Of a DNA stretch of 64,000 nucleotides, positions 60,575 through 64,000 are shown piece after piece; positions within the stretch are counted from its first letter, which is position 1, and every line of letters starts with the position of its first letter. The stretch comes from Anarhynchus alexandrinus. Its lineage: Eukaryota > Chordata > Aves > Charadriiformes > Charadriidae. A program made the position numbers and the translations under genes. The notes beneath the pieces were generated by a model. The model saw only the letters and a program-made list of their open reading frames with translations. It did not search any database and was not told where the DNA came from. The stretch lies in contig VUYV01000037.1 in the NCBI GenBank assembly GCA_008711295.1, positions 1,354,825 through 1,418,824 of the forward strand, read 5' to 3'.

Positions 60575-62034
60575 AAAAAAGCCTAATTCTTACTTCACTA
60601 AATTTATTTCCTTTAGTGAAAAAAGGAGGGATAAATAAAAGAAGAAGAGGGAATGCTTTCCTCCAAGAAACATATTAAAGACGTTAATTCATTTTGAAAT
60701 TATGTTTGGAACTCACAGTTCCTCTTTCTTAACCAATTCCAATAAGAATTTTTATCTAATTCTAATAATAATTCCTTATGCCATCTCTTCCACCATGGTC
60801 ACCACTTTCTGGTGTAATACCATAACACAGTTATTCTACAACATTTTTCTTCTTCCCTGCATCTTTCCAGTATCCACCACCTAATGTTCCCTAAAACCCA
60901 CTAAACTCTACCATAATTCCCGGAGAGAATGCCAAACCTGCCTGGGCCTACAACAACAGCTTCAAGGGCAATGAAAAGAAGGCATTTTAAAGGAGGGCTG
61001 GAAATTGAATTTTTAATTTAGAGGAGAAATTGTTAATACTGAAAGCTGGGTGTTCCCTTCAACTGGAGATACTGAAGGGCAGAGGAGACAGGGGATTTCA
61101 GAATTTTGATTTTTATATGAATTGCTTATGGCAGCTCAAAATTCAAAGTTTCACCTATTTCTTCAGCTTTTACATGTCTTAATATAGAATATGCATCCCT
61201 TCCATCCATAAAAGTTGTTTTGTAATAAAGAAAGAGCATAACCATAACAGACCTGCTATTGCCATGAGCTTGAGTCTTCTATGACAAATTTTAAAAAAAA
61301 TGAATTCAAAGACAGGAACTGAGTAAGATTCAGAGTCAAACCTTCTGCCATGCTTGGCTCCATCCTGAAGCAGAAAAGAAACATTGAACAAATTACAAGG
61401 AACTAAATGCATCCAGAAATGTCAAAAGGTCCCATTTTGACATGTTCAGTTAAAACATCTGAATTTCTTAGAAATAAGTGGCTTGGTTACTCAGCTGTAT
61501 TTCAGCATTAAACATCTAATTCTCTCAATCCAGTTTTGCCTCCCATCTCCACAGCAGGCAGACAGGCAGGCATCAGGACCAAAATAAAGCCATCAATAGC
61601 ATACATTAGCTCAGGTAAGTCTTACGATTTCAGAAAATGCATTGGAGAATACATGTTAGACCAAAAACCCAGCTTATAAAAGAACATAAGTTCTATAAAG
61701 GTAAAATTTATCTATGGCAAAATGCTATTTTATTTTTATATTTATTTAATATTGATCTGAAGCAAAATAATTTAGATCAGTGTCAAAACAAAATCAATAC
61801 TCTTATTCAGGTCAACTAACATGAAATAAAATAGCAATTTTAATTTTAATTCTCCATCAGAAAAATATGACACTTAAAAAAATGCTATCATGTTTTTCCC
61901 CCCTTGGAAATTACACTTCACAGTGGAATATCATTTCGGTGAAAAATTCCCAACTACCTCTAGCAAAAATCCATGTTCAGGTACTTAAATACGTTTCCTG
62001 ATTTTTCAGAGGCAGAATGCTCTCTTGCTTCCAC
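60575..62034. other. unique non-coding DNA, no gene seen
   Basis: No gene or repeat recognised, apart from a short CAGGCAGACAGGCAGGCAT run near 61556. Confidence 0.55.
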
Positions 62035-62492
62035 CAGAACAGATTCATACATAATATAGCCAGAAGGGACATTCCTATTCATTAGCCTGATGTCCTGTAT
62101 AGCACAGTCAATAGAGATTCCCTGACTGACGTTCAAACCAGGCAAAAAAAAATAAAAAATAAATTGCAGGACTTAAAGCTCCACCACCCTTCTTGGCAAG
62201 TTTAAGTTCTTCCAAAGGTTAAATGACCACACTGCTAAATATTTGTACCTGATTTCTGGTCTGAATTTATCCTGTTTCTATTTCCAGACGTCAGCTCTTA
62301 CACATTCCTCTGCTAGACTGATGAGCTTTTTATTATGACATTGCCATTCCCCATGTAGTTACTTACAAACTGTGATTAACTTCCCCCTTAGCCTTGTCTT
62401 TGTTAGGATTAAACAGATTGTGCCCGCTGGAGTCTTTGACCATAACACATGTTTTTGAGTGCTTTAGTCATTCTTGTGGCTATTCTTTGATG
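62035..62492 (-). mobile_element. ancient CR1 LINE copy of the reptile-wide type
   Basis: The plus strand matches, in order, the reverse complement of a CR1 3' region abundant in turtles and crocodilians. Blocks seen are AGATTCATACATAATATAGC, CAGAAGGGACATTCCTAT, CTGATGTCCTGTATAGCACA, CAAAGGTTAAATGACCAC (usual 'caatggttaattactc'), GGTCTGAATTTATCCTG, CTCTGCTAGACTGATGAGCT, CATGTAGTTACTTACAAACT, GTGATTAACTTCCCCCTTAG and CTTTGTTAGGATTAAACAGA, then CATTCTTGTGGCTATTCTTTG. About 450 bp of the ORF2 C-terminal region and 3' end are retained, with an A-rich insertion at about 62146-62165. No open frame survives. It is the clearest old copy here. Confidence 0.88.
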
Positions 62493-64000
62493 AGAGAATA
62501 CCGCTGTTAACAGAGTGAATGCACTGGGTCCGTAATTTGGAACACGAGGCATGCTACAGTGCCCCTGGAGCTTAATGGAAAGCTTCCACTTGGAAGCGAG
62601 GAGTTTCGCTCTATAGTGCAGAGCACATGCTCTTTTGCGAGAGCACAGTACCAGCCAGGATACTTCCTGCTCACCTGCCTGCCTTCCACTTGGTTTCTCT
62701 CCAGCTCCCGCCTAAGAGATTCTCTGCGTCCATTTAGACCGCTTGTATCCCACCGAGACTTTGGCCTTAACAGCATGCCCATTAAGTCAAAGTAAAAGCA
62801 ATACAAAGTGTATAAATTGAGCCATCTCCAATGTGCAGTTTGTGAATGCTCTTTTTATTGCTATGATTGAAGTGGAAGGATTTGGAAATCAGGACTGAGA
62901 ATCTCTCTTCCCCTATATTCCTTTATGGAGGAATCAATGGGTGTTCATTATCTAAATGCTTTTGACAATCAGAGGCTAAACATTACTTTGCTGGTGGAAC
63001 AAAAGTACTCAACAGTTATTTAAAAGTCTTTAACATGGGTATGCAGTTTCTGAGACAGATAACAAAAGATTCACTTAAAAAAATAAGTCATGCTTTTGAC
63101 ACAAACATTTCATCTCCAAGTGAGTTTCTCAGTTTCAGTGACTCGTTCCTTGAAATACAGACAAAGTTCATTCACGTAATTTTCATTCAAGATGCTGACA
63201 GCTGTATTGCTGTTTTCTTTCTGGATTTCATAGTGCCTTCTCTAAAGAAGACTTCACAGAAATGGAATTAATAGGCTGCTTGTCACTGACAAGGGTTGAT
63301 TTGCTTGTCATGGTCAGGAGATACCCTCACTGGCCAAATGGTAGCAGCCTGAGACAGTCTCTCAGTCAAACATCCTCAATGCAGGGAACAACACATTGGA
63401 CAGAGAAGACCATTTCGCACACTTTTTAGTAGGTGGGACAGTCAGCTTCCTGGACAAAGAGCATTATGTAAATCTTCTGGTCAAAACCTGACATTGTGAA
63501 CCAAAATCTGGATGAGTGTAATCTCATCACATGACAGAAAATGCAGTAATTGTTCTTCGAAGCTTTGCAATTTTGCATTTGGGAAAAAAATTGCTGCAGT
63601 TTTCATGCCAAGCATCACAGGGCACGCATGTGCTGATGTGCCTCGAGGCAACAAGCTACCTGAGCAAACTGATTCCTTTGGGCCCCAATCCCTGTAGAAA
63701 ATTTTGCACAAGTCCATGTCTTTTCCACAAGTCACAGTTTCTCCATCAGCATTTTTATCTGCTGGCTGCTGAAATGTGCATTTTGAAGTAAAAGGAGTCT
63801 TTATTTAAATCCCTTCCTGTTGTCTGATAGCTCTGCAGTAGCTTAGCTGTTCATCACGAAACAATATGAGGTCGTTTCACCCGTATTTGTAGTCCAGTAT
63901 GTTAACATGATCTCTTCACCTCCCAAGTGGTACGTGTAACTGCCAGTCAAACAGCTGATTGAGCCTAATGATCTCACAGCCTTTAAGAGATTTTATTGTT
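62493..64000. other. unique non-coding DNA to window end
   Basis: No gene or repeat recognised. Overlapping frames of about 60-100 codons on both strands near 62507-62806 and 63481-63791 have no known motif. Confidence 0.5.

Noticed and set aside
1..64000. CRISPR array, operon or bacterial-type mobile system
   Set aside because: No regularly spaced direct repeats, and the sequence is clearly vertebrate nuclear DNA.

Overview
This is a 64 kb stretch of AT-rich, gene-free vertebrate DNA that is almost certainly avian. The diagnostic content is several CR1 LINE retrotransposon copies, from moderately young to very degraded, and two long terminal repeats of one avian endogenous retrovirus (ERV) family. 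There are also many faint relics of amniote-wide repeats (old CR1 3' ends of the kind abundant in turtles and crocodilians, and MIR-type CORE-SINE pieces). I see no L1, Alu or other mammal-specific repeat. Four isolated N calls suggest a draft assembly.

I found no convincing protein-coding exon, tRNA, rRNA, CRISPR array or CpG island. Open frames outside the CR1 copies lack recognisable domains and are what chance gives in 64 kb. The window is best read as intergenic or deep intronic DNA; which of the two cannot be told from the sequence.

Layout: 1-9.0 kb is unique sequence with faint MIR relics near 3 kb. 9.05-9.56 kb is a minus-strand solo LTR with an exact 5-bp target-site duplication. 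9.6-15.6 kb is unique. 15.7-16.6 kb is an unassigned, slightly GC-richer block followed by one CR1 nested in the tail of another. 21.0-23.5 kb is the largest element, a minus-strand CR1 with a broken ORF2 and a destroyed reverse transcriptase active site. 32.35-32.90 kb is a second solo LTR, plus strand. 34.85-35.06 kb is an amniote MIR-like SINE next to a G-quadruplex-type G tract. 39.4-39.85 kb is a decayed CR1. 47.64-48.59 kb is a 5'-truncated plus-strand CR1. 50.4-62.5 kb carries scattered ancient CR1-type relics, including a roughly 450-bp copy at 62.04-62.49 kb, plus a short CR1 tail at 60.48 kb.

No set of genes works together here. The interest lies in transposon archaeology (nesting, target duplications, old amniote repeats) and in candidate conserved non-coding segments that need alignment to test. 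I found no evidence of a novel biological system. All repeat identities rest on recognising consensus-like motifs by eye, so boundaries of the older copies are approximate.
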